64,000 bases of DNA from Mytilinidion resinicola (lineage: Eukaryota > Ascomycota > Dothideomycetes > Mytilinidiales > Mytilinidiaceae), in the NCBI RefSeq assembly GCF_010093595.1, contig NW_022985447.1:39218-103217 (forward strand). The letters run 5' to 3'. Both the position numbers and the translations under genes were made by a program. Below the pieces are notes generated by a model, which saw only the letters and a list, made by a program, of their open reading frames with translations, was not told the DNA's origin and did no database searches. Shown piece by piece: positions 32,701 to 43,264 of the stretch (the stretch's first letter is position 1; the number at the start of each line of letters is the position of its first letter).

Positions 32701-34261
32701 TGGCTCCGGGGCCTCAGGGAGCCACTGGATTCGCTACAGATCGCTGCACGTCGAGGCAATGGGCACGGCGAGACACCAGCTCTTCCTGCAACACCATGCT
32801 CACAGCTGCAGCGCTTGCGCTCGTCCCTTGCTAGCAATCATCGTGTTCAAATCGTACGTTTAACACGCCAGAATCTAGAGCAGAGCGACACAGGGTCTTG
32901 GAAGTCTGCCGAATCAGCTTCACGATAGGCCCTACGAGGCGTCATGCGAACATCGCATATTTCGATTGCTATGCCCAGAGGATTGAAACGAGAACACACC
33001 GCACGCGCAGGCCGCCGAGCTTTTCCCAACGTACGCCGATATTCCGAGAGAAGGCCAGATGCTGAGGTTGAAGCCCAGAAGAGTGTCTTAGGGGGGGATA
33101 CGAGAATCGCACAGCCACAGCTTCACAAGAGCGACTCTCGCAGTTGAAGATCGCACCGCCCATCGCCTACGACTGTTCAGTAGTGCGAATGTCGTCGCGA
33201 TCTACCGCAACGAGCTGCGCGAAGCAGTTGCGAATGACATCGTAGCGCAAGCGATCGCAACGACGCTACAACAATCCTTCTCACACGGGGACAAGCCAAG
33301 AGAGTGACGGCTCAGTGACGGGAGCTCGAAATCACGACATCGGTAGCACGTCCGCTGATTTTCACTGATAGCGAAAACTCATCGTTCGGATGGCTCGTAG
33401 GAGTGATTGCGCCGATGCACATGATGAGGCCCCTCAGCCTCGTTAAGTTAGGCTCGTACGAAGATCCATCCGACGGCCGGAAGCTGTGGAAGTTGTTGGG
33501 TGGGTCTTGGTGGCGTGAACATAGTGGGTGACGATACTGGATTTCAGTAGCGGAATCACGACGTTAAAGAAGAATCTTTCATGGTCGCAATCGAAGAAGC
33601 AGCTCACTGAATGTCAAGGTCATGTGACTAGCATTTGTAAGTCTTTAGTAAGTCTTTGTTAGCAGGTTCCAGCGTCTTCGTCGATTAGTGAACCTCGAGT
33701 TTCCAACGGTCTTGGCAGTTTCGCGAAATTGGTATATCCGAGACGTAATGCAGATACAAGGGTAAGATCTAGCAGCTGTTTTCAGCGAGATCCAGCCGAT
33801 CTTACTCTTAACTACTCGCCAAATGCTTTAAGTAATCTTGGAAACCTCTAGATTAGACAGATATATGAAACGTGCAACCACATTCCACGTCCTCATACTT
33901 CGCGATATGTAGTTTGTAATCGAGAAACAGCTCACTCGGCCGGACTTTTGCTGTCGATGATGCAATTGTTATCGCTAATCAGATGGCACCATGTTGGAAT
34001 TTTCCAACCGGCAGTTGTGCTTTCAAATCACGACAACACTCCTCGGCCTTACGAGCTGATATAAAGCACAACGTGTACTGTGAGGTTCTCCTTTCTCTCA
34101 TCTCGATCTTCAGGCATTTTACCGTGTCAGTTTTCTAACGTCGCCTCAGCACTCAATCGCACCTGGAGCCGTCACTTTCTCAGCTCTCAATTTTCTGTTC
34201 TTCGTGTTTCCCCGCACATCTCCCTTTCAACCACGGGAAAACGGCGTCTCTCCCACGTATT
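29784..34261. other. Gene-poor intergenic region, 4.5 kb
   Basis: Contains the bHLH promoter, many short frames on both strands and no recognisable domain. A 9-bp perfect hairpin (TCCTGACAG, loop CAAAT) is at 31755-31777. The last ~200 bp hold the old yellow enzyme promoter with a TATA box. Confidence 0.4.
34060..34065 (+). promoter_or_regulatory. TATA box of the old yellow enzyme gene
   Basis: TATAAA 197 bp before ATG 34262, followed by a pyrimidine-rich leader (34080-34260), a common fungal promoter arrangement. Inferred from position and sequence. Confidence 0.4.
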
Positions 34262-35374
34262 ATGTCATCCAAACTCTTCGAGCCCCTGAAACTCGGCTCT
34301 CTCAGCCTCAAGAACCGCCTCGTCCTCGCCCCCCTCACGCGCTTCCGCGCCGCAGACGACCATGTTCACCAGTCCATAGCTGAAGAATACTACGCCCAGC
34401 GCGGCTCTGTCCCCGGTACTCTCTTAATCACTGAAGCCACCTTTATCTCAGCCCGCGCGGGTGGCTACCCCAACGTCCCCGGTCTCTGGAGTAAGGAGCA
34501 ACTCGCAGCCTGGAAAAAGATCACCGACGCCGTCCACGCGAAAGGCAGCTACATCTTCGTGCAGCTCTGGGCGCTCGGTCGCGCCGCCAACCCTCAAGTT
34601 TTGGAGAAGGAGGGTGCTGGCCCTCTCGTCAGCTCGAGCGATGTGCCCTTGTCTGAAGACGCGCCAAAGCCGCAGCCGCTGACCGAAAGCGAGATTCAGG
34701 AGTATATCCAGGACTACGCCAGGGCCGCCAAGGCCGCGGTTGAGGAAGCGGGCTTCGATGGTGTAGAGGTCCATGGGGCGAACGGCTACCTCATCGACCA
34801 GTTCACGCAGGACACGGCCAACAAGCGGACGGACAAGTGGGGCGGGAGCATCGAGAACCGCGCACGCTTTGGGCTCGAGGTCGCGAAAGCCGTCGTTGCT
34901 GCTATCGGATCGGAGAGGACCGGCATCAGGTTAAGCCCGTTCAGTGTCTTCCAGGGCATGCGCATGGATGACCCTATTCCACAGTTCTCGTATCTCGTTA
35001 AGGGGCTCAAGGAGCTCAAACTCACATATCTCCACCTCGTCGAGAGCCGCATCTCTGGCAACGCGGACGTCGAGTCCTCAGACCATCTTGACCCACTCAT
35101 CGACATCTGGAGCAATACATCCCCGGTCCTGCTAGCGGGCGGCTTCAGCGCTTCGTCGGCGAAGAAGGCGGTGGATGAGGAGTACAAGGACCGCGATGTG
35201 GCTATTGTGTTCGGAAGGCTGTTTATCTCGAACCCAGACTTGGTGTTTAGGATTCAGAACGGTATCGAACTGTCGCCATACGACCGCGAGGACTTTTATA
35301 GGGTGAAGAGTGCCCATGGTTATACGGATTTACCGTTCAGCAAGGAGTTCTTGGAGCTTAAGAGTAAGGTGTAG
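34262..35374 (+). CDS. Old yellow enzyme family FMN ene-reductase
   Basis: Intronless, 370 residues. FMN-dependent NADPH oxidoreductase that reduces alpha,beta-unsaturated carbonyls. Motifs: N-terminal strand with NRLVLAPLTRFRA (Thr26 near FMN), QLWALGR (Gln101), the substrate-binding HGANGYLIDQF (H171, N174, Y176), QDTANKRTDKWGGSIENRARF, and the phosphate-binding end LLAGGF...IVFGRLFISNPDLV. The length is normal for the family. QLWALGR has Ala where many members have His, as in some fungal ergot-pathway relatives; no other ergot gene is nearby, so a general detoxification or ene-reductase role is more likely. No signal peptide, so cytosolic. Confidence 0.95.
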   Translation: MSSKLFEPLKLGSLSLKNRLVLAPLTRFRAADDHVHQSIAEEYYAQRGSVPGTLLITEATFISARAGGYPNVPGLWSKEQLAAWKKITDAVHAKGSYIFVQLWALGRAANPQVLEKEGAGPLVSSSDVPLSEDAPKPQPLTESEIQEYIQDYARAAKAAVEEAGFDGVEVHGANGYLIDQFTQDTANKRTDKWGGSIENRARFGLEVAKAVVAAIGSERTGIRLSPFSVFQGMRMDDPIPQFSYLVKGLKELKLTYLHLVESRISGNADVESSDHLDPLIDIWSNTSPVLLAGGFSASSAKKAVDEEYKDRDVAIVFGRLFISNPDLVFRIQNGIELSPYDREDFYRVKSAHGYTDLPFSKEFLELKSKV

Positions 35375-36622
35375 CATCGATGACAGTGCGATTATACCTT
35401 AGATTATAGATCCTTTTGTTCGTTACTCCTTAATTGGGTCCTGTGAGTTGTCGTTTTGACAGTGCTGATACGTCCTTGAGACGCCCCCGGAGGTTCTGAG
35501 CGTCAGTCACGAGTGATCACTTTCGGCCTGATTTAGGGGCTGCGACAAACGACATCGAAATCAGGCTTCAAATCAGGAGATTTCACGCCTCGTGATTCCT
35601 CGTCACAGTACACTGTGGGGTTCCCTTACCTGTCACGTACCTGTCAGGAGTGATCACGAATCTACCCGATTTCGAGGCTGCGTCAAACGACATCGAAATG
35701 ACCCTTCAAATCACACCTCGTGATTTTCCATCACAGGACACTGCGAGGACACCGTGGGGCCCTTCGCATGTTTCGCGTACCTGTCACGAGCCATCACGCA
35801 TTGACCTGATTTAGGGGCTGCGTTAAAGGACATCGATATGACCCTTCAAATCGCGCTTCAGGTTTTAGCATTGACGGGACACCGTGAGGTCCCTCGTGGG
35901 TGTCACGAACTGGTCAAAAGCGATCACACCTCGACCCGATTTCGGAGGTGCAGCATAGCATATCGAAATGGTCCTTTAAATCGGGCTTTGGTTTTTATCG
36001 TTCACAGGACGCCGTGAGGTCCTTCGTGGGTGTCATACACCGGCCAAAAGCGATCGCGCCGCGACCCAATTTAGGGGTCCCAGCAGAGGACATCGAAACA
36101 ACCCTTCATATCGCGCTTCAAGTTTTATCATTCACACGACGCCGTGAGGTCCTTCGAAGGTGTCACGAACCGGTCAAGAACAATCGACCCCCGACCCCAT
36201 TCAAGAGGTCCAGTGGTTCACTTCGAAGCCACCCTTCAAATCACGCTCCCGTTTTCCTCATCGATAGACCACCAAGAGGTCCTTCGCATCGCTCGTACAT
36301 GTGCCAAAAGCATCGTATTTGGGCTCTGATTTCAAAGTCGTGGCAAAGCGCTACCTTGCGGTCTTTGCAGGGAGGACTCATGGTTTCGGGAAAGAAATGA
36401 GCGCGACAGTGCGGGATGGAGGGTGCTTTGGGAGTCATGGTTTGGAGGGTATATATTCGGGTTCAATGGGAGTGGTTTCGTTCTCTTCTTCATAACACAT
36501 TCAACGAGGCTTTCAGAAGGCTAAAAATACCTAGAAGACGCTACATTTGAAATCCTAATACTACCGATATTTCAATACCCCTTTTCACATTCTACCAAAC
36601 GTACGACGAGCAAGCAATCAAC
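35375..36622. other. Intergenic dominated by a tandem repeat
   Basis: The 3' flank of the old yellow enzyme gene, then the ~130-bp repeat array listed separately, then about 310 bp of promoter-like sequence before the Cys-rich gene. Open frames inside the array are by-products of the repeat. Confidence 0.5.
35505..36310. repeat. Six diverged copies of a ~130-140 bp tandem repeat
   Basis: The anchor GACATCGAAAT and its variants recur at 35551, 35689, 35829, 35959, 36089 and about 36219, so the spacing is 138, 140, 130, 130 and 130 bp. Each unit also carries an ACCC/ACCT-GATTT-GGGG segment before the anchor, then CCCTTCAAATC after it, a TTTT-CATTCACAGG segment, CCGTGAGGTCCTTCG and GTGTCACGAACCGGTCAA. 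Copies differ by many substitutions, so the array is old. It is noncoding and appears as a minisatellite or satellite remnant. Confidence 0.8.
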
Positions 36623-37262
36623 ATGTCGCAAAGAGCCTGCCAATTCTATCCAAAGTACGCTGGCTACAGGTGCAAATCTGGCGTAATTGCTCCACCCGAA
36701 GGCGGAATCCAATGGAGCTGCGACTCCTGTGTGGTAAAGACAGCGTTCTTCTCTAACCTAATGTACTTCTCGTCTCACAAATTCACCAGAACGATCCCGA
36801 AATGCCGCTCCATTGTCGCAAAATCTGCCCCGGACGCTCAGAATACGTGAAGGGGCCCGGGATTGATCATGTCAACGCTATAACGAATGCCGGCAAGCAC
36901 GACCAATCCACCCGCCCGTACTCCTGTTTCTTCGCAGACAAAGACCCTGAAATACAGGAATTTCTCAACGAACATGTAAATAACATACCCTGGAAAAACA
37001 ATCGCCACGACGATCTTTGGGTGTACGATGGAAAGCGTTCGAATGGAAGTGTGACGTACCGGTACCAAATCTGCAAGAGCTGCAAGGTAAGTCGGCCATA
37101 AGTTCAGGAGAAGCAGCTATGACAAGTAGTCTGACCATGTAGTAGAGCCGGGTAAATCTAGGACCAAGGGAAGAGATACGCCCAGATCTGCGAGACAGCT
37201 TCATGAAGAAAAAACACGGACAGACTTGGCGATGGCCAGCCAACCAGCCTGAGGAGGACTAG
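36623..37262 (+). CDS. Small cysteine-rich orphan protein
   Basis: Exons 36623-36733, 36790-37086 and 37146-37262, all phase 0, give 174 residues; the first intron has a CTAACC branch and CACCAG acceptor, the second a GTAAGT donor. Cys pairs suggest metal binding or disulfides: C6 and C17, WSCDSC (C33, C36), HCRKIC (C46, C50), YSC and CKSCK near residue 135. The middle is polar, with DKDPEIQEFLNEHVNN. There is no signal peptide, so a secreted effector is unlikely. I do not recognise the family. It lies just downstream of the tandem repeat and within 1 kb of a RING gene. It could be a lineage-specific gene. Confidence 0.6.
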
Positions 37263-38038
37263 GCGAACACGACCTGAATGCTGCCCCCTTTACCCTTCCC
37301 TTTCTTATTTTTGCTCATAGATTTCCTTGCCCTTCCTCCCGGAACGGTCCTTTGTTTTATACCCCATTGTTTCATTTGCCCCATGTGTTCACGACTCTCT
37401 TCTTCCCTAACCTGTTATGGCCCTGTTTTATACCCCATCGGCTACCCAGCCGGTCCTCTCCGTCATTACCGAGTCCCTGTATCCACCACTCTTGTATCCT
37501 GTTTTATTTTTTTGGTCGACGTCGGCCTTGCCTCGGTCTGGCCGATGTACCCGTATCGATGAATAGAATATACACCTGCAGGAATCAACTTTCCCGCCAT
37601 GGCTATACAGATATCTCCCATTCACTGTGATAAACACATATCGCTAGCTCATCATGTATACACGATGTGCTAGGCCAACGATCACTTCAAAAAGTTCAAC
37701 TTCTACCTCTCCCTCGTACCATTCCCTACGTAGAATCTCTAAACCTGCCACCACCGTTTTCAACCGTCGATCCCCTCATCAAAGCACCTTTCTCTCCCCT
37801 CTTTCGCTCCATTCCCCACATAGAACCCCTGAACACCCCCCAAGCCCCCCGCAATGCCACCACCAGCTCCCCCTTCCTCTGCTCCAGCTAACAGCTCCCT
37901 TCACCAAAGCCGGACCAGCCGCCTCGACCTCAGCATCATACCCCCCCCTCTTTACCCGAATCGCCACCACGCCTTCCCCAGGCCACTCGCAACTCCTCGT
38001 CCTCCACCACCGCCAAGGCTTCCTCCTCGCGGCTCTGG
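37263..38038. other. Pyrimidine-rich intergenic region
   Basis: Long C/T-rich runs on the plus strand, typical of fungal leader and promoter DNA. Pro/Ser-rich short frames here are compositional. No gene supported, except that the RING gene's first exon could begin slightly upstream of 38039. Confidence 0.4.
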
Positions 38039-38947
38039 ATGAGTATCTCGCCCCCGTCATCCAAGATTGCGACTCCTCCCTCTCCTCCCACCACTTCCGT
38101 GAAGTCTTCGTCGCTAACCGGCTTCCCTTCGGCAGAGCAGCTCGGGCCCGTGACCCAGTCCGTGCAGCTTTGCATCCGCGAAATGTGCGCCCACCACGGT
38201 ATCAATGAGGCGGATGCCGCGCGGCCGGATTGGTATCTGCAGCCGAGGTTCGAGAGGGCGTATGATCGTATGCGGAGGGTCCTGTCGCTGGAGATATTGT
38301 CGAAAGCGTTGGAGTATCTTGACTCGACTCAGGTGCGCCATGTGTTTTGAGGCGTAAGGGGGGTTTGAGTGGCGGGGGGGATTGCCGGTGCGACTGGGGA
38401 GTATAGTGGGTGTAGTGGGTATAGCCACACCGGCTCGGACGCATGCGGCGGAGGCTGTTCGTCAGTGAGGATGGAGACGCTGGAGAACGTGACGGTGAGG
38501 TGTGATGTTCCTGAGGATGCTGAGTGCAGTATCTGCAGAGAATAGCTTACGGACAGAAAAAGAGAGGAGGGGAAAGAGGAGAATCATGTTGGGGATGATG
38601 ACGAGAATGAGGAGGAGCAAGAAGACCACTATGCTGTTCGCACTATGTGTGGCCACATGTTTGGATCCCATTGCCTTGGAAGCTGGGTTTCGCGCTTCGC
38701 TGTCTATCAGGCTAATTGCCCGCAATGCCGCCGTATTTTGGTGGCCGTCGAAGTTGACAACGAGGAGGAGGAGCATAAGGTAGAGGATGGGGCTATGCGA
38801 CACGAAGTGGCTTTAGATGATCCAGTCCCTGTGCATCCAGCTGAGTCGGATGGTCTTGAGACGCCAGAAGACCCCTCCGATACCGGAGATGGCGAGTACA
38901 AAAACTCTCTCGACCTTTTGCATGTCTGCCTAGTTAGCCACGACTAA
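38039..38947 (+). pseudogene. RING-finger protein gene with an in-frame stop codon
   Basis: Exon 1 (38039-38338) encodes a Ser/Pro-rich start and a helical segment (QPRFERAYDRMRRVLSLEIL) and ends at CAG|GTGCGC. Exon 2, starting near 38477 or 38486, reads VRCDVPEDAECSICRE, then TAG at 38543-38545, then LTDRKREEGKEENHVGDDD and MCGHMFGSHCLGSWV...ANCPQCRRIL in the same frame, ending at 38947. Together these form a RING domain (CX2C, CXH...C, CX2C) of a probable E3 ubiquitin ligase with a long acidic loop. The TAG sits where many RINGs have Gln (CREQL), so a CAG to TAG change is the simplest break. No intron of normal size removes it. Not a confident full model; the exon junction is inferred. Confidence 0.55.
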
Positions 38948-40288
38948 TCGTAGGTGAAGGGGTGTAGGGGCTGCTCTTGTACCGTCATCCCCAGAGGAAA
39001 AGATAGTGAGTCTCAACATTGGACCAAAGTTTACACTCCACTAAGATGGTTACAGTTTGTGAAAGAGATGATATTCGCGTGTGGGAGTCACTGAGGATAG
39101 AGTGCATTAGATCAATCAAGTACAATACCATATCTTGCGCTCAAAACGGGTCATTATGTGAAACGTGACTGATGGAATAGCTCGCGATACTTTATGCCAA
39201 GGAAACAGAAATAGATAGCAAACTAATTCACAACAATCTAGTAGTGGATGAAACGTCTCCAAATAAACTGCAAACCAAAGGCCCACCTGGACATGCTTCT
39301 TGCAGATAACTCAATCGTTTATCTCATATTCTACTCTCCCGCCTCACACCATTCCTCTTAAACCCTCACTAACTCCTCCATCTCAATTCCACCAGTCTCC
39401 TCTTCGTTTTCCTGCTTGAGGAACCCACCCCACAGATCTCGCATTCCCCTGATTCGACGGATGGCATATGTGACATAGCCTAAGCGAGGATGCTCTGGTA
39501 TGCATGCGGCGATAAATGTTGACCAGTGTTCAGTACAGACATGGTTTTTGGGGAGCGCCAGTGTACTGTTTTTGGTGGGAGTGATGGCGGTGGGCCTCGA
39601 TGAGGTACGGTTGGAGGTGGAATTGGAGGTGGTAGCGCGAGGGAGATAGTGGTAGTCCAACATCATCTACTGTGTTTGGTGGGATCGAAGACACTTTCCG
39701 AGAGATGTTTGGTGGAAATTTGGACTTCACCGCGGTTTTTGCGGCTCTGTGCGTGGTGAGCTCGGAGTTGTGAGTAGGAAGCAGCGCGGGGAAAGACAAC
39801 GTTGTTTAAAAAGACTTGGAAGTCTGGGTCGTGAACATCGGTAGCGAAAGTCCTCTGTCGTCGTGGTCCGTAGTTGCGTATCAAAACCTGTCTCATCATT
39901 CGGTACCAAGAACCATTCACTATTACGTTTCCAGTCAGCACGCACAATGGCAGAAATCATCATAGATCACAGAGCCATGTTGATTTGATCCACAGATCCC
40001 ATATCCCACCAGAAGGCCTTGTCTCCCAAGACAGGCCTATAGATGAACTATCGTGACTCTTATATTACAAACCCGATGCCATAATTCAAGGTTCCATACA
40101 TGATTCGGTGTCGACCGCGCGAGGAGAGGGGATATAAGTACACTAGATCAATCTAATAACGCCATTTTTTAGTGCGCGAGGAGCCGAGTCGAAAGCCTGT
40201 TTATACAAATGCGAGAAGGGTGTCGGGATGGATGGAGGTGCGAGGAGGTAGTGGTTGGAGGAGGAGGCGAAAATGGGGCGGCGGTGCT
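38948..40288. other. Intergenic with one weak minus-strand gene candidate
   Basis: Minus-strand frames at 39358-39963 have some protein-like text (see next entry). The remainder is AT-rich and without signals. Confidence 0.35.
39358..39963 (-). CDS. Weak candidate for a small spliced gene, unknown function
   Basis: Two minus-strand frames, 39947-39663 (with RRQRTFATDVHDPDFQVFLN) and 39666-39358 (with LGYVTYAIRRIRGMRDLWGG and an acidic end), nearly abut and could be joined by splicing, starting near ATG 39963. I could not find a junction set that I trust, and no family is recognised. It may be chance. Confidence 0.2.
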
Positions 40289-41178
40289 CTACGAGTTCTT
40301 GACAACTCCGACTTTGGCGGCCTGTAGAGAGTTAGCAACTTAGAATACGACGGGTGTGTTGTGTTAAAGACTTGCCCTCAAGACCCGTCCATTGAGCAAG
40401 AAGCCCTTCTGCTGCGTGTGGAACACGGTCCCATCCTCCTTATCCGGCTGGGGTGTCTGGAACACAGCCTCGTGGATGTTGGGATCAAACTTCATCCCCT
40501 CAGTACTCGGGTCGAATCTCTCCAATCCGTGCTTCTTCAACGTGCTCATGAGAATGCTCTCCGTCATCTTGAGGCCATCGTGTAACGTGACGAGGTCCTT
40601 ATTTTCCGCGTTCAACGATTCGGCTGGAACGGTGATAAGAGCGCGGTCGAGGTTGTCAACAGATTCGACGAGGTCCCGGGCGAATCGTTGGAGGGCGAAA
40701 TCTTTGGCGGCTTGGACTTCGCGTTTCGTGCGGTCTTGAAGGTTGCGGAAGTCGGCAACGCTGCGGAGGTATTTGTCCTTTACAGGCTGTCAGTAACGGG
40801 CTCGGTTTAATTCAGCGAGTCGCTACGAGTCCGTGGATCAAAAGGAATAGACAGAAAGCTGGGCAAGGGCCGTGGGGTGCATATATTGTCGAGGCATACC
40901 TTCCAATCCAAAATCTCCTTATCCTTCTTCTCCACCGTCGCCTTCAACTCATCCGCTTCCGATGGCTTCGTCTCTGATGGCTTCGCCTCTTCCTCCTTCG
41001 CGGCTTCGCCCTCCTTCGCCGCCGGCGCATCAGAGTACCATCTCGCCGCTGCCCGCTGTGATGGCATGGGCATCACGCGAGCTGTGAACCCCGCCGGCCT
41101 CGCGGCCCGTAACGGAGCAAATGATGACTGTGACCGCAGGGCTGCGTTCGCGCTCCGGAGGATATTTCGCTGGATCAT
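40289..41178 (-). CDS. MGE1: Mitochondrial GrpE-type nucleotide exchange factor Mge1
   Basis: Nucleotide exchange factor for mitochondrial Hsp70 (Ssc1) in protein import and folding in the matrix. Exons 41178-40900, 40777-40376 and 40321-40289 give 237 residues. The N terminus is an Arg/Ala/Ser-rich presequence ending near RWYS, a typical processing site. Next comes an acidic Lys/Glu coiled coil, then the GrpE core: DKYLRSVADFRNLQDRTKREV, LVESVDNLDRAL, the head with KHGLERFDP...FDPNIHEAVFQ, and the C-terminal end QQKGFLLNGRVLRAAKVGVVKNS. That end requires a 54-nt intron (40322-40375) with a GC donor (AGG|GCAAGT) and CTAAC branch, so this gene uses a GC-AG intron. Its start codon is 174 bp from the prpF start on the other strand. 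Confidence 0.95.
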
Positions 41179-41352
41179 GATGGCTGGTTGTGTATGTATG
41201 GAGGTGATGGTAAAGATGAGGCGGCGAGAGAAAAATCGGGAATGATGATGGATCCATTGAAGCGGCGGGTGGTCCGTGAGCAGCTAGGAGGTACGACTTC
41301 AATTTATTCCTACTCGACATAGCCAGACGACATCCACATCCCAATTGCTGCA
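41179..41352. promoter_or_regulatory. Short bidirectional promoter of MGE1 and the PrpF gene
   Basis: Only 174 bp separate the two divergent start codons, so both promoters and leaders must fit here. No TATA box stands out. Both encoded proteins have likely mitochondrial presequences, which makes co-expression plausible. Confidence 0.55.
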
Positions 41353-42597
41353 ATGGCTACAATGAAAACGGGTTCAATATGCCTGCGATGTCTACGAGCT
41401 CAGAAATATAAAACTAAAACGCTATCCCTCCGAAACACCACCTCAACCCGACCCTTCTCCGCCACATCTTTCCCTCAGATGCCGCAACGCTCTATAGACG
41501 CCTCCTACTACCGCGGCGGCACGTCGCGCGCCCTCATATTCCAACCCAAAGACCTCTCCGTCGACCGCTCATCTTGGCCTCCCATCTTCCTCCAGCTGAT
41601 GGGCTCCCCAGACCCGTACGGGCGCCAGCTCGACGGCATGGGCGCCGGCATCTCCTCGCTCTCTAAAATATGCATCGTAGCGCCAAGCACACGCCCAGAC
41701 TGCAATGTCGACTACACATTCGTAGGCATAGGCATTGAGAGAGACGAAGTGGACATGGCGGGGAACTGCGGGAACATGATTAGTGCCATTGGGCCGTATG
41801 CTGTCAATTCGGGGCTGTTTGAGGTGGGTAAGGACGGGGAGGTTACGGTGCGGATTCATAACACCAATACTGGAGTTGTGATACGCAGCACATTTCTCGT
41901 CGTTGATAGCCAAGTGGTGGTAGAGGGGGACTACACCATTGACGGTGTCGCAGGGACTGGCGCGAAGATACAGCTGGACTTTCTAAGGCCTGGCGGCGCG
42001 AAGACGGGGAAGTTGTTGCCGACTGGACAGGTTGTGCAGAAGATTAAGGGAGTCGAGGTCAGTCTTGTGGACGCCGCTAATCCATGTGTTTTTGTAAGAG
42101 CGGAAGATGTAGGGGTACCAGGGACGATTTTGCCGGCCGATTTCAACAAGATGCCAGAGAAACTGGCGCTACTGGATGAGATTCGAAGAGCTGGTGCAGT
42201 AGCTATGGGACTTGTGAAGAATGAGAGCGAAGTTCCCAGGACGATACCGAAGGTTGGCATTGTGTCGAAGGCGGCCACGCATAAGGTGTTGTCGGGAGAA
42301 ACAATAGAAGAAAGCTCAGTCGATGTGGTAATCAGGTTCATCTCTGATGAGCAACCGCACCGTGCAAGTCCGTTGACGGCGGCGCTCTGCACGGCTGTCG
42401 CGTCGAAGATCAAGGGGTCAATTGTCGAGCAGTGTCTGGCGTCGAAGCCGGTCAATGCAGACATGGTCACGATCGGGCATGCGAGTGGGCGAATACAGAT
42501 TGACGCTACAATGGATGAAGATGGCGACGCCGAGTGCGCAACTGTTTTTAGGACTGCGAGGAGGATCTTTGATGGTAAAGTGTACTATAACGCATGA
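41353..42597 (+). CDS. PrpF/AcnD-accessory family isomerase, probably mitochondrial
   Basis: Intronless, 414 residues. PrpF proteins have the diaminopimelate-epimerase fold and isomerise methylaconitate-type acids; in bacteria PrpF works with AcnD in the 2-methylcitrate cycle of propionate breakdown. Visible hallmarks: YYRGGTSRALIF (the conserved start of the fold), GSPDPYGRQLDGMGAGISSLSK, DYTFVGIGIE, GNCGNMISAIGPYA and HASGRIQIDA near the end. The first ~45 residues are basic and Ser/Thr-rich with RPFSA, suggesting a mitochondrial presequence before the core. In fungi the substrate is not settled; a link to methylcitrate metabolism is inference. Divergent from MGE1. Confidence 0.92.
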   Translation: MATMKTGSICLRCLRAQKYKTKTLSLRNTTSTRPFSATSFPQMPQRSIDASYYRGGTSRALIFQPKDLSVDRSSWPPIFLQLMGSPDPYGRQLDGMGAGISSLSKICIVAPSTRPDCNVDYTFVGIGIERDEVDMAGNCGNMISAIGPYAVNSGLFEVGKDGEVTVRIHNTNTGVVIRSTFLVVDSQVVVEGDYTIDGVAGTGAKIQLDFLRPGGAKTGKLLPTGQVVQKIKGVEVSLVDAANPCVFVRAEDVGVPGTILPADFNKMPEKLALLDEIRRAGAVAMGLVKNESEVPRTIPKVGIVSKAATHKVLSGETIEESSVDVVIRFISDEQPHRASPLTAALCTAVASKIKGSIVEQCLASKPVNADMVTIGHASGRIQIDATMDEDGDAECATVFRTARRIFDGKVYYNA

Positions 42598-43264
42598 GCA
42601 TTCGACCGGGATGATGTCTTTCTTGTCTGTCATGTCCTATCTATTTTACTGCAGATACCCATCCATGTCAATTCCAACCTTTCAAATAACCAATTTGGAC
42701 GAAATCTAGCATCCATGCACTAGCAACATACTTAGCATCGAGTTGCTATAAAGGCCCATGCAAGGCATAGCGTTGTTCCAGCGGTACGCACTACGGGTCT
42801 CGATGGCGCCAACTACTGCATCTATCCGTCCAGTATCCCTCTCCAGCTCCGACCAGGAACGAAATCTCTTGCTTCGGGCTTATTACTCCTATTGAAAATC
42901 GCTCACGTCTTTATACTTCCTATCACAGCAATACTAGTTCTAGGCCCGAAGGCAGCTATGCGCATCGAACGCGCCTCATCTCCACCCTCCGTTTGCATAT
43001 CCACAGCGACGGCATCGGACATATATCCCCCACACCGCTCCGACTCGCAGAAAACTGGGAGTCCCCGACCCCTCAGCGCCTTTCCCATCATCTTCATCCC
43101 TCATTCGCGGTGTCTTGTCGTACTGCGTCGCCTGAATACATACGTACATCTCCATCGAGGTCAAAGTCGAAGCCAAGTCTACCTCAAAGTCAAAGCCGAG
43201 TCCATCCCCAGACCACCAGTACGCCTCCTCCCCCCCTTTTCTCTCCGCCCTAAGCATCCCAGCA
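42598..43264. other. Intergenic
   Basis: No supported gene. C/T-rich sequence in the last 200 bp is probably the leader of the next gene. Confidence 0.4.
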
